Origin: Halobacterium sp. CBA1132
Lineage (GTDB): Archaea; Halobacteriota; Halobacteria; Halobacteriales; Halobacteriaceae
NCBI RefSeq assembly: GCF_001485535.1
Contig: NZ_BCMZ01000002.1
Span: forward strand, 186,001-250,000
Length of the DNA stretch: 64,000 bases
Direction of reading: 5' to 3'
The position numbers and the translations under genes were made by a program. The notes below the pieces were generated by a model that was not told the origin of the DNA, made no database searches, and worked only from the letters and a program-made list of their open reading frames with translations. Positions within the stretch are counted from its first letter, which is position 1; each line of letters starts with the position of its first letter. Of the stretch, positions 17,744 to 26,401 are shown in pieces.

Positions 17744-17837
17744 GATTGTCTGGCAGCAGTCGGTCGTTCGTGCGGCACGATTCTTCGGGGCTGCAGACTG
17801 CAACGCCCACCGAATACCGACGTCACCGGATGACAGT

Positions 17838-17872
17838 GGACATGGTCCTCCATCAGCGGCAAGACCATGTCC
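17838..17872. repeat. Perfect 10-bp inverted repeat between dehydrogenase and MFS genes
   Basis: GGACATGGTC (17838-17847) and GACCATGTCC (17863-17872) are exact reverse complements separated by 15 bp. The site lies 95 bp upstream of the dehydrogenase ATG and about 150 bp after the MFS stop. It could be an operator for the acid-use genes or a stem in a transcript; no T-run follows, so a classical terminator is less likely. Confidence 0.6.
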
Positions 17873-18023
17873 CGATGTGGGCGCTGGATTTCATCGGGCC
17901 TCGACTGCATCGCTTGTCGGTCAAGGCTCGCCGTGGCGAAACAGTCCGGCCACGTTTCGCCAGCACGGTTCGTGTATGGAACTACGCACGGCGTATCTAT
18001 GGGGGAAATCGCGCTCTCCGCCA

Positions 18024-19256
18024 TCAGTCGACCACCCACAGAATCACCGTCAGTATAGTCGCGATGCAGAGTATCACCGCCAGGACACCGAACGCCACTC
18101 GGAATCCACGCACATCGGAGAGGTATCCCACTGCTGCGGGCCCAACAGCGCCTGCGGCGACTAACAGCGTCCGGACCACTCCAAGAGACCCCTTCGCGAT
18201 ACTCTCTGGAAGCACAGTAACTAGGTAAGCGCCACGTACTGGCCGATATCCGTGAGCGCCGATGCCGAGCACGATTACCGACGCTCCGAGGCCGATTGCC
18301 CCTGTGGTGCCCGACAGCACGACGAGGGCGACGAGTCCCGCCGTCGCAGTGACAAGAGTCCCCACAACGAGGGGTAAAACGCCGACACGGTCGCTCGCTT
18401 CTCCAGTAACCAGCTGGACCAGACTGACCGCGAAAAGACCGCTGAACAACAGATTAGCGGTTACCGATGGCAGGTTTCCCGCGCCCATGAGATACAGTGG
18501 CAGGAAAGCCACGAGACCGTTGTACACGAACGAGAACAGAATCGTAACAATGACGAACGCCGAAAACTTCGGCCGGCGGAACAAGTCGACGTACTCTCGA
18601 AACTGGGGCGAGCCGTCACTCTCAGTGGCTGCGGGCTCTCGCTCTAGGTGACGTGGCACGCGGATGAGGAACGCGAGAGCGACCACCAGGGCTGCGAGAC
18701 CACCCACCAAAAATAATGTCCGCCACGGGGCTCCGAACACCCCCGGCAAGGAGGTCGCGGCCACGACTGCGGCAGGCGCTGCGACGCCGGCGAGACTACC
18801 GACCGTATCGAAGACACCCAGCGATCGTCCGGTTTCCGTGGGGTAAATCCGCGATAGCAACTCAATTGCGACGGTCTTGTAGGTCCCTGTTCCGGCACCG
18901 ACGAGTAACATCGCGCCCGCCAACACTGCGAACGGCGCATTCACCACCAGTGCGAGCCCGCCGATCCCAGTTACGACGCCACCGGCAGTAATGACGTCTA
19001 CTGAACCCGACCTGTCAGCGATGAACCCCGATGGGAACTGCATCGCGGCGTACACGAGCATAAGTCCCGTGAACGCCAGGCCGAGATCAGTCCGTGAGAC
19101 GTCGTATATCGTTTCGAACTGTCCAAACAGGGGCGGGAACGCGTATCGCAGGAATTTCCCGAGGAACCACACGAGCGCGGTCAGCGCCAGCGCGTCGTAG
19201 CGACGGAAGCGAGACAACGAACCGAGTCGTCCCATCGTGACATCATCGCTCGTCAT
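18024..19256 (-). CDS. Major facilitator superfamily transporter, probably for an organic acid
   Basis: Polytopic membrane protein of 410 residues with about 12 hydrophobic segments in two halves. The loop between helices 2 and 3 carries the MFS signature variant SGFIADRSG, and the second half repeats it as TGEASDRVG. The central cytoplasmic loop holds FLIRVPRHLE. Its position between a hydroxy-acid dehydrogenase and an acyl-CoA synthetase on the same strand suggests it imports the acid these enzymes use, but MFS sequence alone does not show the substrate. Confidence 0.88.
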   Translation of the reverse strand: MTSDDVTMGRLGSLSRFRRYDALALTALVWFLGKFLRYAFPPLFGQFETIYDVSRTDLGLAFTGLMLVYAAMQFPSGFIADRSGSVDVITAGGVVTGIGGLALVVNAPFAVLAGAMLLVGAGTGTYKTVAIELLSRIYPTETGRSLGVFDTVGSLAGVAAPAAVVAATSLPGVFGAPWRTLFLVGGLAALVVALAFLIRVPRHLEREPAATESDGSPQFREYVDLFRRPKFSAFVIVTILFSFVYNGLVAFLPLYLMGAGNLPSVTANLLFSGLFAVSLVQLVTGEASDRVGVLPLVVGTLVTATAGLVALVVLSGTTGAIGLGASVIVLGIGAHGYRPVRGAYLVTVLPESIAKGSLGVVRTLLVAAGAVGPAAVGYLSDVRGFRVAFGVLAVILCIATILTVILWVVD

Positions 19257-19355
19257 AATCCAAGTAAGTGGTCTCGCCCGTCGGTGGTCGAGACGCAGAG
19301 CTGTCCGTTCGCGTCCGACGTTCGCCGGTAGTCGGTCGGGACTTGCATTGATGCT

Positions 19356-21521
19356 CTACTCACGAGTCCGGATGAGAGCGTCCACAGCCACGGGCCCATT
19401 CTCGGTGACGACGACCGGGTTGAGATCCAGCTCCGCGATTGTGTCGACACTGGCCGCCAACTCACCGACACGGGTGAGGAAGTCGACGATAGCATCGACA
19501 GATAGCGCGTCACCCTCACGGCGGTCCCGGAGGAGCGACGCCAGCGCTGTCTCTTCAACGGCTGCTCTTGCATCAGCCCGTGAGAATGGGGGCACTAGTG
19601 TGGCACTCTCATCGAGCGCCTCCACGAGAACACCGCCTGGACCGACAGAGACGAGCGACCCAAACACCTCGTCGGGCGCGATGCCCGTAATCGCCTCAAC
19701 GCCGTCGTCGACCATTGGTTGGACAAGCACGCCCTCGATATCGTCCTCCTCGACGGATGCCAGTGCAGCATCCATCACGTCTTCGTAGGCAGCACGGACG
19801 GCTTCAGCCGAGTCGACGCCGAGCCGCACGGCGCCGACATCAGTGCGGTGGGGGAGTGCCGGCGAGTCGATTTTGAGCACGACCGGGAATCCGACGTCCT
19901 CAGCTGCTGCGACCGCCTCCTCGACATCGGTTGCCAGATAGGTTTCGACGACCGGAATGTCGTAGCTGTCCAGCAAGCGTTTGGATTCTTGCCATGTGAG
20001 CACTCGACCACGCGGCACGTCGACGCTCATAGCGGTCTCGCGCGCGTCGACGACCAGATCAGTCCGTGACGGCTGGTTTGTCAAGTGGGTCTGTGCAGTG
20101 ACAAAGTCGACCGTCGACGCGAGCGCATCCAGACAGCGGCTGGGGTCTTCATAAACGGGCATCGATTCACGGAGACGTGCGTACGGCGGTGTTTCCGTCG
20201 GCTTATCGGGTTCCTTGCGTCCGGTCCAGAGCACGTAGACGGGGTCGTCAGCCTCAGAAGTGATCGTTGCTAGGTCATCGGCGATGGTCTCCGCACGCTC
20301 GTCGACGCCGGGCAGCCCGATGGCGAAGACGTAGGCGTCGAACGCGTCGTCGTCGAGCACGGCATCGGCAATCTCAGGGAGAACGTGAGCGCCATAGCCG
20401 CGAATATCAGCAGGGTTGTTGAACCCGCCGTACGTCAGCAACTCCTCGATGTTCAGGAGCTGCTGTTCAGCTTTGCCATCGATATCCGGAAGGGCGAGGT
20501 TCCGTTCGGCGGCCATATCGGCCAACAGGCTCGCAAGCCCACCACTGGTTGAGGCGATACAGACCCGGTTCCCGTCGGGGTCGTCGTACGCAGTGTGGGC
20601 GCTTGCGCGCGCCAGCAGGTCGGGGATGTCGGGGACGCGTTCGACGCCCGCCTGATTGAATGCCGCTGTCCAGCCGTCGTCATCGCCGGTGAGCGACCCG
20701 GTGTGACTTAGCGTCGCTGCCTCCGCTAGTTCGGAGGCACCGATTTTCACCGTAAGGACCGGCGTCCCGTTCCGAACGGCGTGTTCCGCGACTCGCAAGA
20801 ATCGTTCGGGTTCGTCGACTCCTTCGATATACGTACAGACGACGTCGACATCGTCTTGCTCAGCGAGATAGGCGACGTAGTCAGCAGCCGTAAGGTCGAC
20901 CTCGTTGCCGGTCGAGACGATGTGGCTGAAGTGGACGTCACTGTCGGCTGCGCGCTCGAAGAACGTCGTAAACGCTAGGGCGCCGGATTGGCTCACGAGA
21001 CCAATCCCGCCAGGTTGTGGTTCCCGCGAACATGTTGCTGTCAGCGTCGCGCCCTCGCTGGCCATGACGCCGATACAGTTCGGCCCGACGACCTGAATCC
21101 CGGTTTCGGTCGCCGTGGCGGCCAGCTCTGCTTCGAGATCGGCGCCCGTGTCGTCGGCTTCGGCGAATCCCGCGGTAAGAACCAGTGCGGCGGGGACCCC
21201 CCGATTTCCTGCGGATTCAACGACATCTACGACGTGTTCTCGTGGGACGCTGACAACTGCTAGATCGACTGTCTCGGGGACGTCTGCGATGTGGTCATAA
21301 CATTCCCGGTCCCAGACTTCGTCTCGTCCGGGGTTGACCGGATAGAGCGTCCCGTCGAACCCGTACTCAAGCAGGTTCTCCACGAGGTTCCCGGAGTAGA
21401 ATGAGTCAGGGCTTGCGCCGACGACCGCAACCGACTCGGGGTCAAACAGCGGATCCAGCTCAGGAATCGACACCGACCCAGTAGACGGACTCCCCGCATC
21501 ATCCGTTTCGTCGCTCAACAT
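19356..21521 (-). CDS. NDP(ADP)-forming acyl-CoA synthetase, fused alpha and beta subunits
   Basis: Cytoplasmic enzyme of 721 residues that joins an acid to CoA with NDP/ATP turnover. The N-terminal CoA-binding domain begins LFDPESVAVVGAS; the succinyl-CoA-synthetase-like domain has GPNCIGVM and the catalytic phosphohistidine His273 in LSHTGSLTGDD; the C-terminal ATP-grasp part shows WQESKRLLDSYDIPV, FPVVLKIDSP and LDLNPVVV. One-chain fusions of this kind act on acetate, other short acids or hydroxy acids in archaea. In this cluster malate, citramalate or a similar acid is a reasonable guess because a CitE-like lyase follows upstream. An ATG at 21554 is an alternative start. Confidence 0.88.
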   Translation of the reverse strand: MLSDETDDAGSPSTGSVSIPELDPLFDPESVAVVGASPDSFYSGNLVENLLEYGFDGTLYPVNPGRDEVWDRECYDHIADVPETVDLAVVSVPREHVVDVVESAGNRGVPAALVLTAGFAEADDTGADLEAELAATATETGIQVVGPNCIGVMASEGATLTATCSREPQPGGIGLVSQSGALAFTTFFERAADSDVHFSHIVSTGNEVDLTAADYVAYLAEQDDVDVVCTYIEGVDEPERFLRVAEHAVRNGTPVLTVKIGASELAEAATLSHTGSLTGDDDGWTAAFNQAGVERVPDIPDLLARASAHTAYDDPDGNRVCIASTSGGLASLLADMAAERNLALPDIDGKAEQQLLNIEELLTYGGFNNPADIRGYGAHVLPEIADAVLDDDAFDAYVFAIGLPGVDERAETIADDLATITSEADDPVYVLWTGRKEPDKPTETPPYARLRESMPVYEDPSRCLDALASTVDFVTAQTHLTNQPSRTDLVVDARETAMSVDVPRGRVLTWQESKRLLDSYDIPVVETYLATDVEEAVAAAEDVGFPVVLKIDSPALPHRTDVGAVRLGVDSAEAVRAAYEDVMDAALASVEEDDIEGVLVQPMVDDGVEAITGIAPDEVFGSLVSVGPGGVLVEALDESATLVPPFSRADARAAVEETALASLLRDRREGDALSVDAIVDFLTRVGELAASVDTIAELDLNPVVVTENGPVAVDALIRTRE

Positions 21522-21711
21522 ACTATCGAGTTCCCCTCTTGAGGGTAATATCATACTCCCGAACCGGGTCAATCACATTCATGCTTTATACCCGGGGTAA
21601 TGTCTGGCCGTTGCGCACGGTCGAGCCGAACAATTCGGCGAAAACGTGGGATAGCCCTATGGAGTCAGATTCAGCAACCTATGGGAGTAGCAACGACAAG
21701 GAGTGTGCGAG

Positions 21712-22566
21712 TCAGCGAACCCCTGCAGCGTCGGCCCGATCGAGGATCGTCCGTGCGCGGTCAACAAGGGGCGGATCGATCATCTGTCCCTCGACGGTGA
21801 ACACACCGCTGTCGGCTTCGTCGGCACGCTCTTTGCCTGTAATCACTTTCTCAGCCCACTCGACCTCGTCGGGGGCCGGTGTGAACGCGTCGTTGATGAC
21901 GTCGACTTGATCGGGGTGAATGGCCAGTTTCCCATCGAACCCGAACTCCATGACTGTCCCGGTCTGCTCGCGGAGCCCATCAGTGTCGTCAATATCTGTG
22001 TAGACGGTGTCCAGTGCGTTGACACCGGCCGCACCTGCAGCAGCGACGACACGCTGGCGAGCGTACAGTGACTCCGTTTTCTCATCGGTGACAGTTGCCC
22101 CAATATCGGCCGTGTAGTCCTGGTCGCCGTAGGCGATAGCGACGACGCTTGGTGCAGCCGCGATTTCTTCTGCAGCCACCAGTCCCGCGGCCGTCTCAAT
22201 CAGTGGGATGACATCGACCGATGCTGCGCCTACGTCTGTGAGGTGGCTCGTTAGCGTCGCAACCGTTTCAGCGCGGTCGACTTTCGGGAGAACGACGCTG
22301 TCAGGGAGTGACTCGCCATCCCGAAGTACACTGTTGACATCTTGTAATCCATCGCGGTTCACGGGATTGATCCGGACGCTAATCGAGGGCGTGGCATCGT
22401 CCAGTGCATCAATCGTCTCGCGGACAGCCTGACGAGCGTCCTCACGTGCTGCTGGCGCCACAGCGTCTTCGAGGTCGAATATTACCGCGTCAGCCCCTGA
22501 ATTAACCGCCTTCCGCATCATCTCTGGTTCGTCACCTGGACAGTATAACAGCGAACGCTGGACCAT
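21712..22566 (-). CDS. CitE/HpcH-family CoA-ester lyase (malyl-CoA or citramalyl-CoA lyase-like)
   Basis: Mg2+-dependent TIM-barrel lyase of 284 residues. It starts RSLLYCPGDEPEMM, has the conserved DLEDAV, the RINP arginine segment, PKVD and the metal-binding glutamate in IPLIETAAG, and ends with the LAIHP element typical of the citrate-lyase beta/malyl-CoA lyase group. It would split a hydroxyacyl-CoA to acetyl-CoA plus a 2-keto acid. With the acyl-CoA synthetase downstream it can form a two-step acid cleavage path: activation, then cleavage. Which hydroxyacyl-CoA is used cannot be told by eye. Confidence 0.87.
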   Translation of the reverse strand: MVQRSLLYCPGDEPEMMRKAVNSGADAVIFDLEDAVAPAAREDARQAVRETIDALDDATPSISVRINPVNRDGLQDVNSVLRDGESLPDSVVLPKVDRAETVATLTSHLTDVGAASVDVIPLIETAAGLVAAEEIAAAPSVVAIAYGDQDYTADIGATVTDEKTESLYARQRVVAAAGAAGVNALDTVYTDIDDTDGLREQTGTVMEFGFDGKLAIHPDQVDVINDAFTPAPDEVEWAEKVITGKERADEADSGVFTVEGQMIDPPLVDRARTILDRADAAGVR

Positions 22567-22644
22567 GAGTAGGAGTCACATAGGCAGCAAGAAAAACCCT
22601 ATCGCCACCCGAATGGCTTTGACAGCTTGGCTGAATGCGAACAT

Positions 22645-23406
22645 ATGGACGACGGAACCGAGCAGAAGCGGTCAACAGCCGCGCTGTTCGACGAACAGGC
22701 CGCAGCCTATCTGGATAGTCGTGTCCACCGAGTCGGAGACGACCTCGACCAGCTGGTTGAGTGGGTCGGCGCCGCTGATCGCGCATTAGATGTCGCCACG
22801 GGCGCGGGCCACACCGCCGGCGCACTTGCTGAAGGCGGGGCCAATCAGGTTGTTGCGGCTGATGCTGCACCGACGATGGTCGCCACGGCGACGCAAGCGT
22901 TCCCCGGTGACATCGGCGTTATTTGTGATGCCGAACGGTTGCCGTTCGCCACAAATTCGTTTGACGCGGTGACGTGCCGTATCGCTGCACACCATTTCCC
23001 CGAACCGACGGATTTCGTGGCGGAAGTGGCTCGAGTCCTCAAACCTGGTGGAACGCTTGCCTTCGAGGACAACGTCGCACCCGACGACGAGGTACTCGAC
23101 GACTTTCTCAACCGCGTCGAGCGAATCCGTGATCCGACGCACGTCCGTTCGCATCGCGTTGGCGACTGGCTCCGCTGGTTCGAGACTGCAGGCCTGACTG
23201 TCGAGGCTTCACGCGTTGTCACGAAGACGCTCGATTACGACGAATGGGTCGCGAATGTCGACTTGTCCACTGAGCGGCGCAAACGCCTCGAGGCTGCCTT
23301 CGCCGATCGGCCCCCCGAAGCAACTGAGGCGTTTGAAATCACGGACACAGACGATGGGATCGAGTCATTCGCGAACCTCAAACTGCTGGTTCGCGCGACC
23401 CGCTAA
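22645..23406 (+). CDS. SAM-dependent methyltransferase, UbiE/class I type
   Basis: Soluble methyltransferase of 253 residues with motif I DVATGAGHT (about residues 50-58), an acidic motif II (ADAAP) and post-motif CRIAAHHF and LKPGGTLAF. The ATG at 22645 was taken because the six extra residues from 22627 add nothing. It is the only plus-strand gene here and lies between the divergent lyase gene and the convergent ABC ATPase gene. Substrate is unknown; members modify quinones, lipids or small acids. Confidence 0.88.
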   Translation: MDDGTEQKRSTAALFDEQAAAYLDSRVHRVGDDLDQLVEWVGAADRALDVATGAGHTAGALAEGGANQVVAADAAPTMVATATQAFPGDIGVICDAERLPFATNSFDAVTCRIAAHHFPEPTDFVAEVARVLKPGGTLAFEDNVAPDDEVLDDFLNRVERIRDPTHVRSHRVGDWLRWFETAGLTVEASRVVTKTLDYDEWVANVDLSTERRKRLEAAFADRPPEATEAFEITDTDDGIESFANLKLLVRATR

Positions 23407-23436
23407 CGACCGACGCTGTAGCGGTGAACTCTCCCG

Positions 23437-25596
23437 TCAGTCGTTTTCGATTGGATTGTCGATCTGTGCGTGGTTTTCGTCGAGGGGGTCCTCATTCGGG
23501 TGGAAACACGCCGCTTCGTGGTTCTCTCCGACCCACGTGTCGAGTGTGGGCTCCTCGCTGTAACATCGGTCAGTGGACTTCGGACAGCGTGAGGCAAACC
23601 GACAGCCAGTCGTTCTCGTCGCGGGGCTAGCTGGCTTCCCCTCAAGGGTGACCCGATCACGGGTCCCGCGCGGGTCCATCTCCGGAATTGCTTCCAGCAA
23701 CGCCTCCGTGTACGGGTGTTTTGGGCTTGTGAAGATTCGTGCTGTATCGCCCCGCTCCACGAACTGACCGAGGTACATGATTGCCAGACGATCGGCGATA
23801 TAAGAGAGGCTGGGCAGGTCGTGGGAGATGTACAGGACGCCGATCTCTTCTGTGTTGACCAGTTCCCGGAGGAGGTTCAGTACATCTGCTTTCAGCGAGA
23901 CGTCGAGCATCGAGGCGGGCTCATCACAGATCAACAGGTCGGGGTCGATAACTAGCGCTCGTGCAAGCGCCACTCGCTGGCGTTGTCCGCCGGAGAGTTC
24001 GTCCGGGTATGCGTCTAGATAATGCTCGGCTGGCGCCAGGCCGACGCGTTCAAGCGTTTCTTTGATGGCCTGTTCCCGTTCGTCGAGGCGGTATCCGTGG
24101 ATTGTCAGTGGTTCCTTGACGAGTTGTTTGACCGTCATGCGGGGGTTCAGGGAGTCGTATGGATTCTGGAAGATGACCTGAACTCGCTCGCGGAACGACT
24201 GGAGGTTCCCATCCTGATAGTGGTCGTGAGAGTGCCCGTCGAACGTGAATGTACCCGCGCTGGGCTCCTCAAGAAGTGCCAGTGTCTCTGCGAGTGTCGA
24301 TTTCCCGCAACCGGATTCACCGACGATACCGAGGATTTCGCCACGCGCGACCGAGAACGACACATCATCGACGGCACGAACGCGTGTTTCTGTGCTGTCG
24401 AAGACGTCACGGAGGACATCTCCCTGGCGTTCATACGCTTTCCGAAGTGTATTTGCGACCCCGGTAATCGACGGTGACCCCCCCTCCAGGGGAAGCCTGC
24501 CGAGGAGGGAACTGTTGTTCTCGTACCACTTGGTCAATCCTTCAACTTCAAGGAGGACCTCGCTGTTGCTGGCCCCTGCTTCGTGTTCAGGACTTCCCCA
24601 CGTTGATGGGTCGTCAGCCCGTTTTCTCATTCGGGTCGCACGTTCAGCGTGGTGGCAGGCAACTCGCTGGTTTCGATATGGAAGCTTCTCCAGCTGCGGC
24701 TCTGTGGTCTCACACTCTTCGTCCGCAAAGGGGCATCGTGAGTTGAACGCACACCCAGTAGGGGCCTCGTCAAGCATCGGCGGTTCGCCGGACATCGAGA
24801 TTAGCTCGTCGCTATCGGCGTCCTGTGCAGGATAGGCCTGCTTGAGCCCCATTGTGTACGGATTCGATGGATTGAGCAGGACGTTATCCACGTGGCCTTG
24901 CTCCATGACTTGGCCACCGTAGAGCACGGACATCTCGTCGCAGGCTTCAGCGATGACACTCAGGTCGTGAGTGATCAGGAGGAGCGAGCTGTCCGTCTCC
25001 TCCTGAATCTGGAGGATGTTATCGATGATCTGATCTTGCACAACGACATCGAGGCCGGTCGTCGGCTCGTCGGCAATGATTAATTTCGGGTCGAGTGCGA
25101 GCGCCATTGCAATAACGACCCGCTGGCGCATGCCCCCAGAGAAGCGATGAGGGTACTCGTCGATCCGTTCGGGATCCAGTCCGACGGTTTCGAATAGCTC
25201 ACGGGACCGGCGATGAGCGTGCTGTTCGGAGACGTCGCGGTGAGTCTGGATAGCCTGCCGGATCTGCGCGCCGACCGTCATTACAGGGTCGAGTGCATCG
25301 ATGGCGGTTTGCGGGATGAACGCGATCTCCTCCCAGAGGAAGTCGCGGCGCTCCGCCGCGGTCATCGACCGCAGGTCCCGTCCCTCGAACTCGATCTCCC
25401 CGGATTCGATTGCTGCACAGTCGGGTAGCAGCCCCAGAATTGCCTTCGCAGTTGTCGACTTCCCTGACGCTGATTCGCCCGACAGTGCGTAGTTGACGCC
25501 GTCCTCGATAGTGAACGAGACACCGTTAACGCTGTGGCGGGGGCCTTCTTCGGTGTCGTAACGGACCACCAAGTCGTTAACGTCGAGGAGCGTCAT
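23437..25596 (-). CDS. Second fused oligopeptide-type ABC ATPase, without neighbouring permeases
   Basis: Two-domain ATPase of 719 residues, similar in plan to the one at 9452-11575. The first half has GESASGKST (a serine-alanine-serine variant of the Walker A loop), SGGMRQR and DEPTTGLD; the second has [17 protein letters not shown] and DEPASMLD. Cysteine clusters CAFNSRCPF and CRFASRCP follow each half. A linker of about 60 residues between the halves (residues 355-415) is longer than in the first copy. No permease or binding protein gene lies on either side in the window, so it either energises permeases encoded elsewhere, or the operon was split. Confidence 0.93.
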   Translation of the reverse strand: MTLLDVNDLVVRYDTEEGPRHSVNGVSFTIEDGVNYALSGESASGKSTTAKAILGLLPDCAAIESGEIEFEGRDLRSMTAAERRDFLWEEIAFIPQTAIDALDPVMTVGAQIRQAIQTHRDVSEQHAHRRSRELFETVGLDPERIDEYPHRFSGGMRQRVVIAMALALDPKLIIADEPTTGLDVVVQDQIIDNILQIQEETDSSLLLITHDLSVIAEACDEMSVLYGGQVMEQGHVDNVLLNPSNPYTMGLKQAYPAQDADSDELISMSGEPPMLDEAPTGCAFNSRCPFADEECETTEPQLEKLPYRNQRVACHHAERATRMRKRADDPSTWGSPEHEAGASNSEVLLEVEGLTKWYENNSSLLGRLPLEGGSPSITGVANTLRKAYERQGDVLRDVFDSTETRVRAVDDVSFSVARGEILGIVGESGCGKSTLAETLALLEEPSAGTFTFDGHSHDHYQDGNLQSFRERVQVIFQNPYDSLNPRMTVKQLVKEPLTIHGYRLDEREQAIKETLERVGLAPAEHYLDAYPDELSGGQRQRVALARALVIDPDLLICDEPASMLDVSLKADVLNLLRELVNTEEIGVLYISHDLPSLSYIADRLAIMYLGQFVERGDTARIFTSPKHPYTEALLEAIPEMDPRGTRDRVTLEGKPASPATRTTGCRFASRCPKSTDRCYSEEPTLDTWVGENHEAACFHPNEDPLDENHAQIDNPIEND

Positions 25597-25939
25597 CTTT
25601 GCCCTCCGTTACCGGCTTGTAGCGTCGGAAAGGCTGCCAGAGTTGGGTGGCAGGGGCTGTTTTCCAACACCTCCGTGGAGACACATCCGCATGAGTTCAT
25701 GCTATATGTGACCAATCAACTGTGCAGGTATATATCCACGGTTCGCCCCATCCGGTATTTTAGTACATGATATCCGAGATACTTGAATTTCGAATAGGTA
25801 ATGGAGGTGAAGTTACCGTTGGTGTTCTAAGTGTATAGTGGCATTCGACTACCCCTGAGAATAGCCTCTGAAACACCGAAAGATATCCGACCGATCTGAT
25901 TGCACCAACCTAAGTTTCCCATTATGATAGCAGAGTCCA
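25597..25939. other. AT-rich intergenic stretch without a gene
   Basis: The 343 bp between the ABC ATPase and the DUF6788 gene are rich in A+T and contain several weak TATA-like runs (for example GGTATATATC near 25727). I find no reading frame with coding character and no clear inverted repeat. It probably holds the promoter of the ABC ATPase gene and marks the edge of the accessory segment to the right. Confidence 0.5.
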
Positions 25940-26263
25940 CTACTCGTCCGGGTTGACCGGGCCCTTGTACTGAGAACGAATCTTCTCTCCCTCCCGCCAC
26001 TGCCAGTAGTAGTAGCGATTGTCGTTGATCTCCTTGATCGTGATCGTCGCTTTAGCAGGGACGTCGTCCGGGAGGTCACTCGGTCGCTCTTCGCCTTCTT
26101 CTTGATCTGTGGACTCCTCGAGGCGGGCCTCTCGTTCCTTGTGCTCGGCGAGCGCTTCAGCGTACGTCGCAACGTCTCGGAGCTGCTCCGGGTTCGACTC
26201 GTTGAGCGTGTTGACGATCTCCGTCGGGAGGTTCGCCGGTGGGGTCGGGGGTTCGTCGGACAT
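25940..26263 (-). CDS. DUF6788-type small protein
   Basis: Acidic 107-residue protein with a coiled N-terminal half (about residues 25-55) and a conserved C-terminal core NDNRYYYWQWREGEK followed by KYKGPV-like sequence, which is the hallmark of DUF6788 in haloarchaea. These genes are common on plasmids and integrated elements; a biochemical role is not established. It is divergent from the regulator at 26402, and a long inverted repeat begins 15 bp upstream of its ATG, suggesting shared control. Confidence 0.7.
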   Translation of the reverse strand: MSDEPPTPPANLPTEIVNTLNESNPEQLRDVATYAEALAEHKEREARLEESTDQEEGEERPSDLPDDVPAKATITIKEINDNRYYYWQWREGEKIRSQYKGPVNPDE

Positions 26264-26277
26264 CGGCTACTCTCGTG

Positions 26278-26318
26278 TTAACCAACACAGCCCACGAATC
26301 CATAGTTTTGTTGGTTAA
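26278..26318. repeat. Long inverted repeat, copy 1 of 3 (TTAACCAAC family)
   Basis: TTAACCAACA (26278-26287) and TGTTGGTTAA (26309-26318) are exact reverse complements with 21 bp between. The site lies between divergent DUF6788 and regulator genes. The same 9-bp arms at the same 31-33 bp centre spacing occur at 27880-27919 and 38620-38661, so this is very probably a protein-binding operator rather than a chance palindrome. Confidence 0.75.
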
Positions 26319-26370
26319 TACGATGGAGACAACTCTCGTGCCTGCTGACTGTAACACTACTCGAAACTTC

Positions 26371-26378
26371 TTTATATA
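26371..26378 (+). promoter_or_regulatory. TATA box of the regulator at 26402
   Basis: TTTATATA centred 27 bp before the GTG at 26402. This is the spacing of a leaderless haloarchaeal transcript and decides for the GTG start of the regulator. Confidence 0.65.
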
Positions 26379-26401
26379 CAAGTTTCGTACTATGTTACAC
26401 C

